Shown here: positions 36,124 through 45,809 of the stretch, piece by piece
Layout: each line of letters begins with the position of its first letter
Position numbering within the stretch: position 1 is the first letter of the stretch
Assembly (NCBI RefSeq): GCF_024169315.1
Contig: NZ_JALJWR010000001.1
Location: 3,646,501 to 3,710,500 of the forward strand
Direction: 5' to 3'
Length of the DNA: 64,000 nt
DNA from: Pseudomonas migulae
GTDB lineage: Bacteria; Pseudomonadota; Gammaproteobacteria; Pseudomonadales; Pseudomonadaceae
Program-made: the position numbers and the translations under genes
The notes under the pieces: model-generated
What the model saw: the letters and a program-made list of their open reading frames with translations, nothing else
Told to the model about the DNA's origin: nothing
Database searches by the model: none

Positions 36124-38970
36124 ATGACCCGCACCCATGAAATCCGCCCTGATCTGGACGAGGGGATCGACCGCAAGGTTCTCAGCCAGCTGCGCGCACG
36201 CTTTTTGAAACTCAACGAGGGCCGCATGGCCCGCGCCATGGAAGGGCTGTCGACCCGCCAGCAAGGGGTGTTGACCCTGCTGCCGCTGTTTTTCCACGTC
36301 AATCATCCGTTGTTGCCGGGTTATGTCTCGGGCAGCACGCCCGCCGGGCTATCGAACTTCGAGCCTGACGCCAATGCCCTCGCCGAAGCCCAACGCCTGA
36401 CCCGATCGTTTTCCTATAAGCCGCGCCACGGCAGCAATCCGCCGCGACCGATTCACGGCCTGTTCCTGATGGGCAGCCTCGGCACCCTCGCTCAGGCCGA
36501 TCAGAGCGACATGGATGTCTGGGTCTGTCACGCACCGGACTTGAGCGAAAGCGAACTCAACGAGCTGCGTAAAAAGTGCCAGTTGCTGGAAACCTGGGCC
36601 GCGAGCCAAGGCGCCGAGGCACATTTTTTCCTGATCGACCCGGCGCGCTTCGTGCTCGGCGAACGGGACAATCAACTGAGTTCGGAAGACTGCGGCACCA
36701 CCCAGCATTATCTGCTGCTGGATGAGTTCTATCGCACCGCCATCTGGCTGGCCGGGCGCACGCCGATCTGGTGGCTGGTGCCGGTTTACGAAGAGGCCGC
36801 CTACGACCGCTACACCCACGCGTTGCTGTCCAAACGCTTCATTCGCGCTGACGAAACCCTTGATCTGGGCCACATGGCGTACATCCCGCCCGGCGAATTC
36901 ATCGGTGCCGGACTCTGGCAGCTGTTCAAGGGCATCGAGTCCCCCTACAAGTCGGTACTCAAACTGCTGCTGATCGAGGTCTACGCCAGCGAACACCCCA
37001 GGGTTCAGTGCCTGAGTTTGCGTTTCAAACAAGCCGTATTTGCCAATCGGCTCGACCTCGACGAACTGGATCCTTACGTCGTGGTTTATCGGCGCATTGA
37101 GGAATACCTCACCGCGCGCGGCGAACCGGAGCGTCTGGAGCTGGTACGGCGCGCGCTGTACCTGAAGGTCAATCGCAAACTCACCGGCAGCAACAGTCGC
37201 ACCCAGAGCTGGCAGCGCTCGTTGCTTGAGCGCCTGACCCACGAATGGCACTGGGACCATCGTCAACTGGCCCTGCTCGACAGCCGCAGTCAGTGGAAAG
37301 TCCGCCAGGTCAGCTCTGAGCGCCGGGCGTTGGTCAACGAGCTGAATTACAGCTACCGCTTCCTGACCGAGTTCGCCCGCAGCGAACAGACCGTCAGCCT
37401 GATCAACAAGCGCGATCTCAACGTGCTGGGACGACGCTTGTATGCGGCGTTCGAGCGTAAGGCGGACAAGGTCGAGTTCATCAACCCGGGCATTGCCCCG
37501 GATCTGGCCGAAGACACCCTGACCCTGGTGCATGCGCCCAACAAGAAAGAATCCGGGCAAACCCAGTGGGGCTTGTACAACGGCAGCCTGACGGCGCTGG
37601 AGTGGGAGCACTTCGCGCCGATCAAGCGCAGCCGGCAATTGCTGGAACTGCTGACCTGGTGCCATCGCAACGGCGTCATCGACAGCAGCACCCGTCTGGC
37701 CTTGCATCCCGGCGAGAGTGACCTGAGCGAGTTCGAACTGTTCAACCTGCTCGGCAGCCTGCAACAAAGCATCGCCCTGCCATTGACCACCGTCGCCGAA
37801 GAACCGTTGCTGCGCGCCAGCGTGCCGAGTGAAGTGCTGATTCTGGTGAACGTCGGTGTCGATCCGCTCAAGCATCACCGCGACCTGAACATTTTGATGA
37901 CCACCGAGCGCACCGACTCCCTGAGTTACGCCGGAGTCCGGGAAAATCTGGTACTGACCCTCGATCAGGTCACGCTCAACAGCTGGAACGAAGTGCTGGT
38001 CAATCGCTTCGACGGCCCTCACGCCCTGCTCGACTGTCTGCGCGATTACCTGAACAACCTGCCGAACGGGCCGCGACAGCCCAAATTGCGCGTGCGTTGC
38101 TTCTGCCATAACCGCGCGCAATTTATCGCGCAGCGGGTTGAAGAAGTGATCGACACCGCGCAGAACCTGCTGCTGAGCAGACTCAATCACCGCTACCTGA
38201 TTCAGGTTCAGCAGCATTACCACGTGCTGGAACTGGTGCCGGGGCAGGTCAATCACGTCGCCCTCGCCACCCTCCCGGCGCTGTTCGACTACCTGGGCGA
38301 AGAGCTGGCGAGCTACAGCCCGCTGCACCTGGACCCGATGGCGCTGGAAGATCAGGACCTGGCACTGATTCTGCCCATGGGCCAGCCAGACTGCATTCAG
38401 GTGTTCTACCGGGTTCACGACGACCAGGCCGATCTGTACGTGATGGATGAATTCAACGCCCTATGGCAGCAGCGTTTGCCCTATCACGACGAACAAAGCC
38501 TGCTGGTGCCGTTGCAACGCTTCCTGCAATCGATCCAGTACCGGCGCGATGCCTTGCTGCCGATGGACGCTGCCCAGCCACAGAGTCTGGAAACGTTGTA
38601 TTACCAACTGTTGCCATCCGGCCCTGGGCGAGCCCGTCGGGTCGAAGCCCGTAGCGCGCCGCGAACCCCGGTCAACAAACCGTTCTACGACGTGCAGGCG
38701 ATCGTCGGTAAAGCCGCACCGGGCGAAGTGCAAGTCACGTTGTATTGCAATCAGCGGGAGTTTTCAGAGCTGGAGCATGGCGAGCAACTGTTCAGCGTGG
38801 TTGCCCGGGAAATCGTCGAGCAACGCCGCGAGACCGAACGCTATCGCTGCTACATCACCGACCTGGATCTCTCGGGCCTGCTCGGTGATGGTCAGAGTTC
38901 AAGCAATCTGTATTTGCGCTACAAGGCTGACCTGGAGCGCGCATTGAACGACGCGCTCGAGCTGGTCTGA
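36124..38970 (+). CDS. cyaA: Class I adenylate cyclase
   Basis: Produces cyclic AMP from ATP. The 948 residues fit the enterobacterial/pseudomonad class I enzyme. The N-terminal catalytic part has the nucleotidyltransferase site at about residues 117-136 (MGSLGTLAQADQSDMDVWVC), with the GS motif and paired aspartates. The rest is the long regulatory region (for example RFKQAVFANRLDLDELDPYVVVYRRIEEYL). It appears intact. In P. aeruginosa two other cyclases also exist, so its share of cAMP production is unknown here. It is convergent with rnk, only 6 bases apart. Confidence 0.95.
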   Translation: MTRTHEIRPDLDEGIDRKVLSQLRARFLKLNEGRMARAMEGLSTRQQGVLTLLPLFFHVNHPLLPGYVSGSTPAGLSNFEPDANALAEAQRLTRSFSYKPRHGSNPPRPIHGLFLMGSLGTLAQADQSDMDVWVCHAPDLSESELNELRKKCQLLETWAASQGAEAHFFLIDPARFVLGERDNQLSSEDCGTTQHYLLLDEFYRTAIWLAGRTPIWWLVPVYEEAAYDRYTHALLSKRFIRADETLDLGHMAYIPPGEFIGAGLWQLFKGIESPYKSVLKLLLIEVYASEHPRVQCLSLRFKQAVFANRLDLDELDPYVVVYRRIEEYLTARGEPERLELVRRALYLKVNRKLTGSNSRTQSWQRSLLERLTHEWHWDHRQLALLDSRSQWKVRQVSSERRALVNELNYSYRFLTEFARSEQTVSLINKRDLNVLGRRLYAAFERKADKVEFINPGIAPDLAEDTLTLVHAPNKKESGQTQWGLYNGSLTALEWEHFAPIKRSRQLLELLTWCHRNGVIDSSTRLALHPGESDLSEFELFNLLGSLQQSIALPLTTVAEEPLLRASVPSEVLILVNVGVDPLKHHRDLNILMTTERTDSLSYAGVRENLVLTLDQVTLNSWNEVLVNRFDGPHALLDCLRDYLNNLPNGPRQPKLRVRCFCHNRAQFIAQRVEEVIDTAQNLLLSRLNHRYLIQVQQHYHVLELVPGQVNHVALATLPALFDYLGEELASYSPLHLDPMALEDQDLALILPMGQPDCIQVFYRVHDDQADLYVMDEFNALWQQRLPYHDEQSLLVPLQRFLQSIQYRRDALLPMDAAQPQSLETLYYQLLPSGPGRARRVEARSAPRTPVNKPFYDVQAIVGKAAPGEVQVTLYCNQREFSELEHGEQLFSVVAREIVEQRRETERYRCYITDLDLSGLLGDGQSSSNLYLRYKADLERALNDALELV

Positions 38971-38976
38971 GGAGGG

Positions 38977-39387
38977 TTATTCCGGGAAGTCGCCGCCATG
39001 GGCAGGCTGCGATTCAACTGCCAGCAGGGTCAGTTTCAGGGTCTTGCCACCGGGTGCCGGCCAGTCGATGTGCTGGCCAACCTTCAAGCCCAGCAGCGCA
39101 CTGCCGACAGGCGCCAGAATGGAAATCTTGCCTTCGTCGGCGTTGGCATCCTTGGGATAGACCAGGGTCAGGTGATAATCCTTGCCACTGCTTTCTTCAC
39201 GGCAATGCACACGGGAATTCATGGTCACGACATCGGCGGGCACTTCATCGTGACCGACCAGCGTATCGGCGCGATCCAGTTCGGTTTGCAGCGCGATAAC
39301 GCCCGGCAGCGTGTCGTCCAGGCTGTCGATCAGGCGTTCCAGACGCTGAACGTCCAGACGAGTAAGGGTGATGGAAGGTGCGGTCAT
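38977..39387 (-). CDS. rnk: Nucleoside diphosphate kinase regulator Rnk
   Basis: A GreA/GreB-like protein of 136 residues that interacts with RNA polymerase and affects nucleotide balance. The N-terminal coiled coil (LTRLDVQRLERLIDSLDD) and the C-terminal FKBP-like GreA domain (LTLVYPKDANADEGKISILAPVGSALLGLKVGQ) are present. The start at 39387 is the usual family start, though the nearest GGAG is 13 bases away. A terminator hairpin lies just upstream, at 39423-39454. Confidence 0.92.
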   Translation of the reverse strand: MTAPSITLTRLDVQRLERLIDSLDDTLPGVIALQTELDRADTLVGHDEVPADVVTMNSRVHCREESSGKDYHLTLVYPKDANADEGKISILAPVGSALLGLKVGQHIDWPAPGGKTLKLTLLAVESQPAHGGDFPE

Positions 39388-39422
39388 GATAGAGGCAGAC
39401 TCCTTTCTTCTGCACAGAAAAA

Positions 39423-39454
39423 GCAAAACCCCGCCAGAAAAAGGCGGGGTTTTC
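39423..39454 (-). terminator. Rho-independent terminator upstream of rnk
   Basis: Stem AACCCCGCC/GGCGGGGTT followed on the minus strand by a T run. It sits 36 bases before the rnk start and so probably ends the upstream cyaY-DUF1289 transcript. Because rnk lies on the same strand, attenuation of rnk by readthrough is also possible. Confidence 0.8.
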
Positions 39455-39553
39455 ACGAGCCTCGATGGGTTGAGGCGTTTCTGGACACTATCACAGCTCA
39501 AAAAATATACAAGCCGGGGGCGACGGACCCGATTTTCAGTAACGCCGATGAAA

Positions 39554-39649
39554 CCTGCAGGAGCAGAGCTTGCTCGCGAAGGCGGTGTGTAAGTCCATAT
39601 GGGTATCGACTGACACGCCGCCTTCGCGAGCAAGCTCTGCTCCTACAGG
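39554..39649. repeat. REP pair (variant core GGAGCAGAGCTTGC)
   Basis: Inverted arms CTGCAGGAGCAGAGCTTGCT and its near complement, with the outer bases GGCGGTGTGT/ACACGCCGCC also pairing. It lies after the DUF1289 gene. Confidence 0.85.
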
Positions 39650-39657
39650 TTTGTGTA

Positions 39658-39876
39658 TCAGGCCAAGGTTTTGCGCTGGATAGCCTGGGCACAGATGACA
39701 CGCCGGCGATCATCATCCGCCGAGCGCCATTCGCGGATGTCTTCGACATGGCGAAAACACCCCAGGCAGACTTTCTGCTCATCCAGCCGACACACGCCGC
39801 TGCACGGCGAAGGCACCGCCGGGCTGACATTGCTGTAAAGCGGCTTGGGCGGACGAACAGGGGCAGGCTGGGTCAC
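39658..39876 (-). CDS. DUF1289 domain protein
   Basis: A small 72-residue protein with four cysteines (SPCSGVCRLDEQKVCLGCFRH), the pattern of the DUF1289 family, which probably binds metal or an Fe-S cluster. The N-terminus is Pro-rich. It lies 4 bases behind cyaY, so it is surely co-transcribed with the frataxin, which hints at an iron link. That link is inference. Confidence 0.85.
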   Translation of the reverse strand: MTQPAPVRPPKPLYSNVSPAVPSPCSGVCRLDEQKVCLGCFRHVEDIREWRSADDDRRRVICAQAIQRKTLA

Positions 39877-39880
39877 GATC

Positions 39881-40213
39881 TCACAGACCTTCGAAATCGA
39901 ATTCAGCGCCGGCCTGTTGCTTGACGATGCGCTCTAGCATCTCGCCGAGCTGCTCTTCGCTCTTGTCGCACATCCAGCGCTCGCTCTCTTCGTCGTAGTC
40001 GAAGTGGAAGCCACCCGACACCGCCGCCAGCCACAGCTGACGCAGGGGTTCCTGGCGGCTGAAGATCAACTGGCTGCCGTTTTCGAACTTGACGGTGAGC
40101 ACACCGGCCGAGCTCTCCAGGTCGATATCCAGGTCGCTCTCATCGAAAATATCCTCCAGCGATTGCTGGGTGGCATCGACCAGATCGTGGAAACGGGCTT
40201 CGGTCAAACTCAT
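39881..40213 (-). CDS. cyaY: Iron donor protein CyaY (frataxin)
   Basis: Bacterial frataxin (110 residues) that modulates Fe-S cluster assembly on IscS/IscU. It has the acidic first helix (HDLVDATQQSLEDIFDESDLDID), the beta sheet LTVKFENGSQLIFSRQEPLRQLWLAAVSGGFHFDY, and the last helix EEQLGEMLERIVKQQ. It is divergent from lptM-lysA and is followed closely by the DUF1289 gene. Confidence 0.95.
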   Translation of the reverse strand: MSLTEARFHDLVDATQQSLEDIFDESDLDIDLESSAGVLTVKFENGSQLIFSRQEPLRQLWLAAVSGGFHFDYDEESERWMCDKSEEQLGEMLERIVKQQAGAEFDFEGL

Positions 40214-40342
40214 TACGGCAACCTCAAAAAGTGTCAGTTCACGCTCAAGCGCCGCAAGATACGGGCGAGCCCCGGTGATTGCAAAGGATAACGACCCAGC
40301 ACCGATTTAGGTACATCAAACACAGCCCCTGTGGGAGCGGGC

Positions 40343-40455
40343 CTGTGGTGAGGGGATTTATCCCCGTTCGACTGCGCAGCAGTCGCAAGCACTCCCGATT
40401 AGCGAACTGCTGGGGCTGCTGCGCAACCCAACGGGGAAAAATCCCCTCACCACAA
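40343..40455. repeat. Composite repeat: partial REP joined to GGGGATTTATCCCC element
   Basis: A truncated REP half (CTGTGGGAGCGGGC at 40329-40342) runs directly into the left arm GTGGTGAGGGGATTTATCCC. The right arm is ACGGGGAAAAATCCCCTCAC, with an A in place of a T. The surrounding intergenic space between cyaY and lptM (about 370 bases) holds nothing else obvious. Confidence 0.75.
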
Positions 40456-40582
40456 AGGCTAGCTCCCCCAGGGATTGCACCTAACTGGCCAAGCCCCGCC
40501 GGACGGGAGCCCGGTCGCATAGGCAAGCTGCCGGGTGGCCGGTATACTCCGGCGCAATTAACGCATTTTCAAGGATTTCGCC

Positions 40583-40756
40583 ATGAAGCGCCTGATCTCT
40601 TCCCTTGCTGCGCTCGTCGCGGTTGCCTGTCTTGTGTCGGCCTGTGGTCAAAAGGGCCCGCTGTACCTGCCCGACGAAAACCAGGACCCGGCCGAGCAGG
40701 CGAAGTCCTCGCAAAAGCAGCCGTCGAAGGCACACAAGCACGACGTCTACCAATAA
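40583..40756 (+). CDS. lptM: LptM-type small lipoprotein
   Basis: A 57-residue lipoprotein reading MKRLISSLAALVAVACLVSA before the lipidated cysteine in SACGQKGPLYLP. The CGQKGPLYLP signature is that of LptM (formerly YifL/LppL), reported in E. coli to aid maturation of the LptD LPS translocon. The tail is Lys/Gln/His-rich (SSQKQPSKAHKHDVYQ). AAGGA precedes the ATG. It is the first gene of a unit with lysA, which begins 10 bases after its stop, an arrangement conserved in gamma-proteobacteria. Confidence 0.9.
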   Translation: MKRLISSLAALVAVACLVSACGQKGPLYLPDENQDPAEQAKSSQKQPSKAHKHDVYQ

Positions 40757-40766
40757 GGGAACTGCC

Positions 40767-42014
40767 ATGGACGCTTTTAACTACCGTGACGGTGAGCTGT
40801 TCGCGGAAGGGGTTGCCCTGTCCGCCATCGCCGAACGCTTTGGCACACCGACCTACGTCTATTCCCGCGCCCACATCGAAGCCCAGTACCTGGCTTACGC
40901 CGATGCGCTGGCCGGCATGCCGCACCTGGTCTGCTTCGCGGTCAAGGCCAACTCCAACCTGGGTGTACTGAATGTCCTGGCGCGTCTGGGTGCCGGTTTC
41001 GACATCGTCTCCCGTGGCGAGCTGGAACGCGTTCTGGCCGCCGGCGGCAGCCCCGACAAGATCGTGTTCTCCGGTGTCGGCAAGACCCGTGACGACATGC
41101 GCCGTGCCCTGGAAGTCGGCGTGCACTGCTTCAACGTCGAATCCACCGACGAGCTGGAGCGCCTGCAAGTGGTCGCCGCCGAGCTGGGCGTTCGCGCGCC
41201 GATCTCGCTGCGCGTGAACCCGGACGTCGATGCCGGCACGCACCCGTACATTTCCACCGGTCTCAAAGAGAACAAGTTCGGCATCGCCATCGCCGACGCC
41301 GAAGACGTGTACATCCGCGCCGCGCAGCTACCGAACCTGGAAGTGGTCGGCGTCGATTGCCACATCGGCTCGCAATTGACCACTCTGCCTCCGTTCATTG
41401 ACGCCCTCGACCGCCTGCTGGGCCTGGTCGACCGCCTCGGCGATTGCGGCATCTACCTGCGTCACATCGATCTCGGTGGTGGTTTGGGCGTGCGTTATCG
41501 CGATGAAGAGCCGCCACTGGCTGCCGACTACATCAAGGCCGTGCGCGAGCGTCTCGACGGTCGTGACCTGGCGCTGGTGTTCGAGCCGGGCCGCTTCATC
41601 GTCGCCAACGCCGGCGTGCTGCTGACTCAGGTCGAATACCTCAAGCACACCGAACACAAAGACTTCGCCATCGTCGATGCGGCCATGAACGACCTGATCC
41701 GTCCGGCACTGTATCAAGCCTGGATGGACGTCACCGCCGTGCGCCCGCGCACTACCGCTGCTCGCGCCTACGACATCGTCGGGCCGATCTGCGAGACCGG
41801 CGATTTCCTGGCCAAGGACCGTGAACTGGCCCTGGAAGAAGGCGACCTGCTGGCCGTGCATTCGGCCGGCGCCTATGGGTTTGTCATGAGTTCCAACTAC
41901 AACACCCGCGGCCGTGCCGCTGAAGTGTTGGTGGACGGTGATCAGGCAGTTGAAGTGCGTCGCCGTGAGACGGTAGCCGAGTTGTTTGCTGGCGAAAGCC
42001 TGCTGCCGGAGTAA
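40767..42014 (+). CDS. lysA: Diaminopimelate decarboxylase
   Basis: Final step of lysine synthesis: decarboxylates meso-diaminopimelate. The 415-residue fold-III PLP enzyme starts [16 protein letters not shown], and the PLP lysine is K60 in [18 protein letters not shown] (phosphate loop), [11 protein letters not shown] and the catalytic cysteine in [10 protein letters not shown] are present. The ATG at 40767 is used; an in-frame upstream start would overlap lptM. It is part of the lptM-lysA-dapF-DUF484-xerC-HAD unit. Confidence 0.97.
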   Translation: MDAFNYRDGELFAEGVALSAIAERFGTPTYVYSRAHIEAQYLAYADALAGMPHLVCFAVKANSNLGVLNVLARLGAGFDIVSRGELERVLAAGGSPDKIVFSGVGKTRDDMRRALEVGVHCFNVESTDELERLQVVAAELGVRAPISLRVNPDVDAGTHPYISTGLKENKFGIAIADAEDVYIRAAQLPNLEVVGVDCHIGSQLTTLPPFIDALDRLLGLVDRLGDCGIYLRHIDLGGGLGVRYRDEEPPLAADYIKAVRERLDGRDLALVFEPGRFIVANAGVLLTQVEYLKHTEHKDFAIVDAAMNDLIRPALYQAWMDVTAVRPRTTAARAYDIVGPICETGDFLAKDRELALEEGDLLAVHSAGAYGFVMSSNYNTRGRAAEVLVDGDQAVEVRRRETVAELFAGESLLPE

Positions 42015-42018
42015 AACC

Positions 42019-42849
42019 ATGCTGCTGCGTTTTACCAAGATGCACGGCCTGGGCAATGACTTCATGGTCCTCGACCTGGTCAGCCAGCACGCGCACATAC
42101 TACCCAAGCACGCCAAGCAATGGGGCGACCGGCACACCGGCATCGGTTTCGACCAGTTGCTGATCGTCGAAGCGCCGAGCAACCCGGACGTGGATTTCCG
42201 TTATCGGATCTTCAACTCCGACGGCTCCGAAGTGGAACAGTGCGGCAACGGCGCGCGCTGTTTCGCCCGTTTTGTGCTCGACAAGCGCCTGACCGCAAAA
42301 CGGCAGATTCGCGTCGAAACCAAAAGTGGCATTATCGAGCTGGATATCCGCAGCGACGGCCAGATCAGCGTCGACATGGGCGCACCGCGCCTGGTGCCGG
42401 CCGACATCCCGTTCGTTGCTGACAGTCAGGCGCTGAGCTACTCGCTCGACGTCGACGGCGCAGCAGTTGAACTGGCCGCCGTGTCGATGGGCAACCCGCA
42501 TGCGGTGTTGCGCGTCACGGATATCAACAACGCACCGGTGCATGAACTGGGGCCGAAAATCGAACATCACCCGCGCTTCCCTGCGCGGGTCAATGTCGGT
42601 TTTCTCCAGGTCATCGACCGGAACCGCGCGCAACTGCGCGTCTGGGAACGTGGTGCCGGGGAAACCCAGGCCTGCGGCACCGGCGCTTGCGCAGCTGCAG
42701 TGGCCGCGATCAGCCAGGGGTGGATGGATTCGCCGCTATTGATCGACCTGCCCGGCGGGCGTCTGTCCATTGAATGGGCAGGCCCAGGCCAACCGGTCTT
42801 GATGACCGGCCCGGCAGTCCGTGTTTACGAAGGACAAGTACGTCTTTGA
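42019..42849 (+). CDS. dapF: Diaminopimelate epimerase
   Basis: Converts LL- to meso-diaminopimelate without cofactor, feeding peptidoglycan and, through LysA, lysine. The 276 residues include both catalytic cysteines: C75 in [11 protein letters not shown] and C219 in ACGTGAC. The ATG at 42019 lies 4 bases after the lysA stop and opens [17 protein letters not shown], the family start. Confidence 0.97.
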   Translation: MLLRFTKMHGLGNDFMVLDLVSQHAHILPKHAKQWGDRHTGIGFDQLLIVEAPSNPDVDFRYRIFNSDGSEVEQCGNGARCFARFVLDKRLTAKRQIRVETKSGIIELDIRSDGQISVDMGAPRLVPADIPFVADSQALSYSLDVDGAAVELAAVSMGNPHAVLRVTDINNAPVHELGPKIEHHPRFPARVNVGFLQVIDRNRAQLRVWERGAGETQACGTGACAAAVAAISQGWMDSPLLIDLPGGRLSIEWAGPGQPVLMTGPAVRVYEGQVRL

Positions 42850-42862
42850 GTGAGTCAAACCC

Positions 42863-43588
42863 ATGACCGACAAGCCCCAGGTTCCCGCCCGACAGCCCGA
42901 CGAATCTCCTTCCGAAAGCCTTGAGGCGGCGGCGATTGCCGCGTACCTGGAGGCTCATCCGGACTTCTTCGTCGAGCACGAAGAATTACTCCCGGCGATG
43001 CGCATTCCGCACCAGCGTGGCGACACCATCTCGCTGGTCGAGCGCCAGATGACCATCCTGCGCGACCGTAACATCGAATTGCGGCATCGTCTCTCGCACT
43101 TGATGGACGTGGCCCGCGACAACGACCGCCTCTTCGACAAGACCCGCCGCCTGATTCTCGCCTTGATGGATGCCACCAGCCTGGAAGACGTGGTGATCAG
43201 CGTTGAAGACAGTCTGCGCCAGGACTTTCAGGTGCCTTTTGTCAGCCTGATCCTGCTGGGCGACAACCCGATGCCAGTCGGACGCTGGGTGACCCACGCC
43301 GACGCGCAAACGGCCATTGGCGGTTTGCTCTCGGAAGACAAAAGCGTCAGCGGCAGCCTGCGCGAGCATGAGCTGGACTTTCTGTTCGGCGAAGAGCAGC
43401 GCAAGCAGATCGGTTCCACCGCCGTCGTTGCCATCAGCCATCAAGGCATCCACGGCATCCTGGCGATTGCCAGCCGTGACCCGCAGCACTACAAAAGCTC
43501 GGTGGGCACATTGTTCCTGAGCTACATCGCCGAAGTCATGGGCCGCGTGCTGCCACGGGTCAACAGCTCGCTGCGCTCGGTACGCTGA
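42863..43588 (+). CDS. DUF484 family protein (GAF-like)
   Basis: A 241-residue cytoplasmic protein of unknown function, always near xerC in related genomes. The N-terminal helix ([21 protein letters not shown]) and the [27 protein letters not shown] coiled coil precede a GAF-like domain (about residues 90-235). It starts 13 bases after dapF and ends 2 bases before xerC, so they are translated from one message. Confidence 0.9.
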   Translation: MTDKPQVPARQPDESPSESLEAAAIAAYLEAHPDFFVEHEELLPAMRIPHQRGDTISLVERQMTILRDRNIELRHRLSHLMDVARDNDRLFDKTRRLILALMDATSLEDVVISVEDSLRQDFQVPFVSLILLGDNPMPVGRWVTHADAQTAIGGLLSEDKSVSGSLREHELDFLFGEEQRKQIGSTAVVAISHQGIHGILAIASRDPQHYKSSVGTLFLSYIAEVMGRVLPRVNSSLRSVR

Positions 43589-43590
43589 TC

Positions 43591-44490
43591 GTGGAACGGC
43601 AACTGGACGCTTACTGCGAACACCTGCGCAGTGAGCGACAGGTGTCGCCCCACACGCTGTACGCCTACCGCCGCGACCTCGACAAAGTACTGGGCTGGTG
43701 CGTCAAACAGAACATCGACAGCTGGGCCGCGCTGGACATCCAGCGTCTGCGCAGCCTGATCGCTCGCCTGCATTCCCAGGGTCAATCGTCCCGCAGTCTG
43801 GCGCGGCTGCTCTCGGCTGTGCGCGGGCTCTACCATTATCTGAACCGCGAAGGCCTTTGCGACCACGACCCGGCCAACGGTCTGGCGCCGCCGAAAGGCG
43901 AACGACGGCTGCCGAAAACCCTCGACACCGACCGCGCGCTGCAACTGCTTGAGGGTGCGGTCGAGGATGATTTTCTGGCGCGCCGGGATCAGGCGATTCT
44001 TGAGCTGTTCTACTCCTCAGGCTTGCGCCTGTCGGAGCTGACAGGGCTCAATCTCGATCAACTGGACCTGGCCGACGGCATGGTCCAGGTGCTCGGCAAA
44101 GGCAGCAAGACCCGGTTATTGCCAGTGGGCAAAAAGGCCCGCGAAGCACTGGAGTTGTGGTTGCCATTGCGGGCCATGACCAACCCGACGGACGACGCGG
44201 TGTTCGTCAGCCAGCAAGGCCGGCGCCTCGGTCCCCGGGCGATTCAGGTGCGGGTCAAGGCGGCTGGCGAACGCGAACTGGGGCAAAACCTCCATCCGCA
44301 CATGTTGCGTCACTCCTTCGCCAGCCATCTGCTGGAGTCTTCGCAAGACCTGCGCGCCGTGCAAGAACTGCTCGGCCACTCGGACATCAAGACCACCCAG
44401 ATCTACACCCATCTGGACTTCCAGCACCTGGCGACGGTCTACGACAGCGCCCATCCACGGGCCAAACGCATTAAGGGCGATGATTCATGA
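43591..44490 (+). CDS. xerC: Tyrosine recombinase XerC
   Basis: With XerD resolves chromosome dimers at dif. The 299 residues contain the N-terminal core-binding domain ([23 protein letters not shown]) and the full catalytic set: Arg in [10 protein letters not shown], His-X-X-Arg in [13 protein letters not shown], His in [14 protein letters not shown], and its tyrosine. The start is a GTG at 43591, two bases after the preceding stop. In Pseudomonas this gene is also called sss and is linked to phase variation and root colonisation. Confidence 0.96.
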   Translation: MERQLDAYCEHLRSERQVSPHTLYAYRRDLDKVLGWCVKQNIDSWAALDIQRLRSLIARLHSQGQSSRSLARLLSAVRGLYHYLNREGLCDHDPANGLAPPKGERRLPKTLDTDRALQLLEGAVEDDFLARRDQAILELFYSSGLRLSELTGLNLDQLDLADGMVQVLGKGSKTRLLPVGKKAREALELWLPLRAMTNPTDDAVFVSQQGRRLGPRAIQVRVKAAGERELGQNLHPHMLRHSFASHLLESSQDLRAVQELLGHSDIKTTQIYTHLDFQHLATVYDSAHPRAKRIKGDDS

Positions 44491-45191
44491 CCATCCAATT
44501 GATCACCTTCGACCTCGACGACACCCTGTGGGACACCGCCCCGGTCATCGTCAGCGCCGAAGCCGTACTGCGCGAATGGCTGACCGAACATGCACCGAAT
44601 CTAGGCGCAGTGCCGGTGGAGCATTTGTGGGCGATTCGCGAGCGTATTCTGAGCAGCGAACCGGGGCTCAAACACCGGATCAGTGCGTTGCGTCGGCGGG
44701 TACTTTTTCATGCGCTGGAAGAGGCCGGTTACGACCATGGTCAGGCGTCCGACCTGGCTGACCAGAGTTTTGAAGTATTCCTGCATGCGCGGCATCAGCT
44801 CGAAGTATTTCCCGACGTCGAGCCGACTCTGGAGGTTCTGGCCAAGCACTACGCGCTGGGCGTGGTCACCAACGGCAACGCCGATGTGCGCCGGTTAGGG
44901 CTGGCGGATTACTTCAAGTTTGCGTTGTGCGCCGAAGACATCGGCATCGCCAAACCGGATGCGCGACTGTTTCATGAAGCCCTGCAGCGTGGCGGCGCGA
45001 TCGCCGAGACGGCGGTGCATATCGGCGATCATCCGGGTGATGACATTGCCGGCGCGCAGCAGGCCGGTTTGCGGGCAATCTGGTTTAACCCGCAGGGTAA
45101 ATTGTGGGAGGCGCAGCGATCGCCGGATGCCGAGATTCGCAGCCTGACCGAATTGCCGGCGTTGCTGGCGCGGTGGAATTCGGCTTCGTAG
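44487..45191 (+). CDS. HAD family hydrolase (YigB-like)
   Basis: A 234-residue phosphatase of the HAD superfamily: motif [10 protein letters not shown], motif [10 protein letters not shown], motif [18 protein letters not shown] and [17 protein letters not shown], and the cap between I and II. Its ATG overlaps the xerC stop by four bases. In E. coli the same gene order ends with YigB, a FMN phosphatase, so that activity is plausible but not shown. Confidence 0.92.
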   Translation: MTIQLITFDLDDTLWDTAPVIVSAEAVLREWLTEHAPNLGAVPVEHLWAIRERILSSEPGLKHRISALRRRVLFHALEEAGYDHGQASDLADQSFEVFLHARHQLEVFPDVEPTLEVLAKHYALGVVTNGNADVRRLGLADYFKFALCAEDIGIAKPDARLFHEALQRGGAIAETAVHIGDHPGDDIAGAQQAGLRAIWFNPQGKLWEAQRSPDAEIRSLTELPALLARWNSAS

Positions 45192-45205
45192 CGCCTTCGG
45201 AATTG

Positions 45206-45298
45206 CCTTCGCGGGCAAGCCTCGCGCCTACAGGGTTTGTGTCGCTCACATCGTTGGTGTACGACACAAACCCTGTAGGAGCGAGGCTTGCCCGCGAA
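45206..45298. repeat. REP pair (variant core GGGAGCGAGGCTTGC) with long stem
   Basis: Arms CTTCGCGGGCAAGCCTCGCG and CGAGGCTTGCCCGCGAAG pair. The inner bases CAGGGTTTGTGTCG and CGACACAAACCCTG also pair, making a stem of about 37 bases. Confidence 0.85.
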
Positions 45299-45332
45299 GA
45301 ACGATAACGCGGTCTTCCTGCTTCATCACCCA

Positions 45333-45364
45333 TGAAAAAGCCCGCAGCGACGGCGGGCTTTTTC
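45333..45364. terminator. Bidirectional terminator between HAD gene and sutA
   Basis: AAAAAGCCCGC / GCGGGCTTTTT hairpin with a short loop, A run and T run, between two convergent genes. Confidence 0.85.
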
Positions 45365-45384
45365 AGCAAGCAGGAAGCAAGCGC

Positions 45385-45708
45385 TTAGATAGGCCGGCTG
45401 CCGTACTTGTTGTCAGGCTTCTTGGGAGGATCGGCGACCACATTGGCCTCCACTTCCTGCACCTTGCCGCCCTTGGCCAGGAACTCTTCCATGGCCTTGG
45501 CCAAGGCATCGCGTTCCTTGTTTTTTGCTTCGACGCTCGGCAGCTCATCGACCGATACCGCAGCCTTGGCCTTGCCTTTAGCCGTCGGAACGGGCGCTTC
45601 GCCGCCGTCGTCTTCAACGACGTCGTCCGTCGCTGCTTCCAGGCCTTCTTCGGTTTCGTCGTCGTCGCCTACTTCGAGGTCGTCGTTTTCCAGATCATCG
45701 TCGCTCAT
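45385..45708 (-). CDS. sutA: SutA, RNA polymerase-binding transcriptional regulator
   Basis: A 107-residue protein matching SutA, described in P. aeruginosa as a small acidic, largely disordered factor that binds RNA polymerase and promotes slow-growth transcription. The first 45 residues are very acidic (DDDLENDDLEVGDDDETEEGLE). A central helix (EAKNKERDALAKAMEEFLAKGG) and a basic tail ending KPDNKYGSRPI follow. It is convergent with the HAD gene and is a single-gene unit. Confidence 0.9.
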   Translation of the reverse strand: MSDDDLENDDLEVGDDDETEEGLEAATDDVVEDDGGEAPVPTAKGKAKAAVSVDELPSVEAKNKERDALAKAMEEFLAKGGKVQEVEANVVADPPKKPDNKYGSRPI

Positions 45709-45809
45709 GTTCTACCTCATGACTTGCGAAAAGCAGATTAGTTATAGCCCAGCTTCACCGTCTGTCGACAGCCGCCGGAAAAATTCAATAACCACTGGTG
45801 ACCAGCGGT

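Noticed and set aside
36349..38418. 689-residue open frame opposite cyaA
   Set aside because: Shadow of the adenylate cyclase gene with no recognisable domain.
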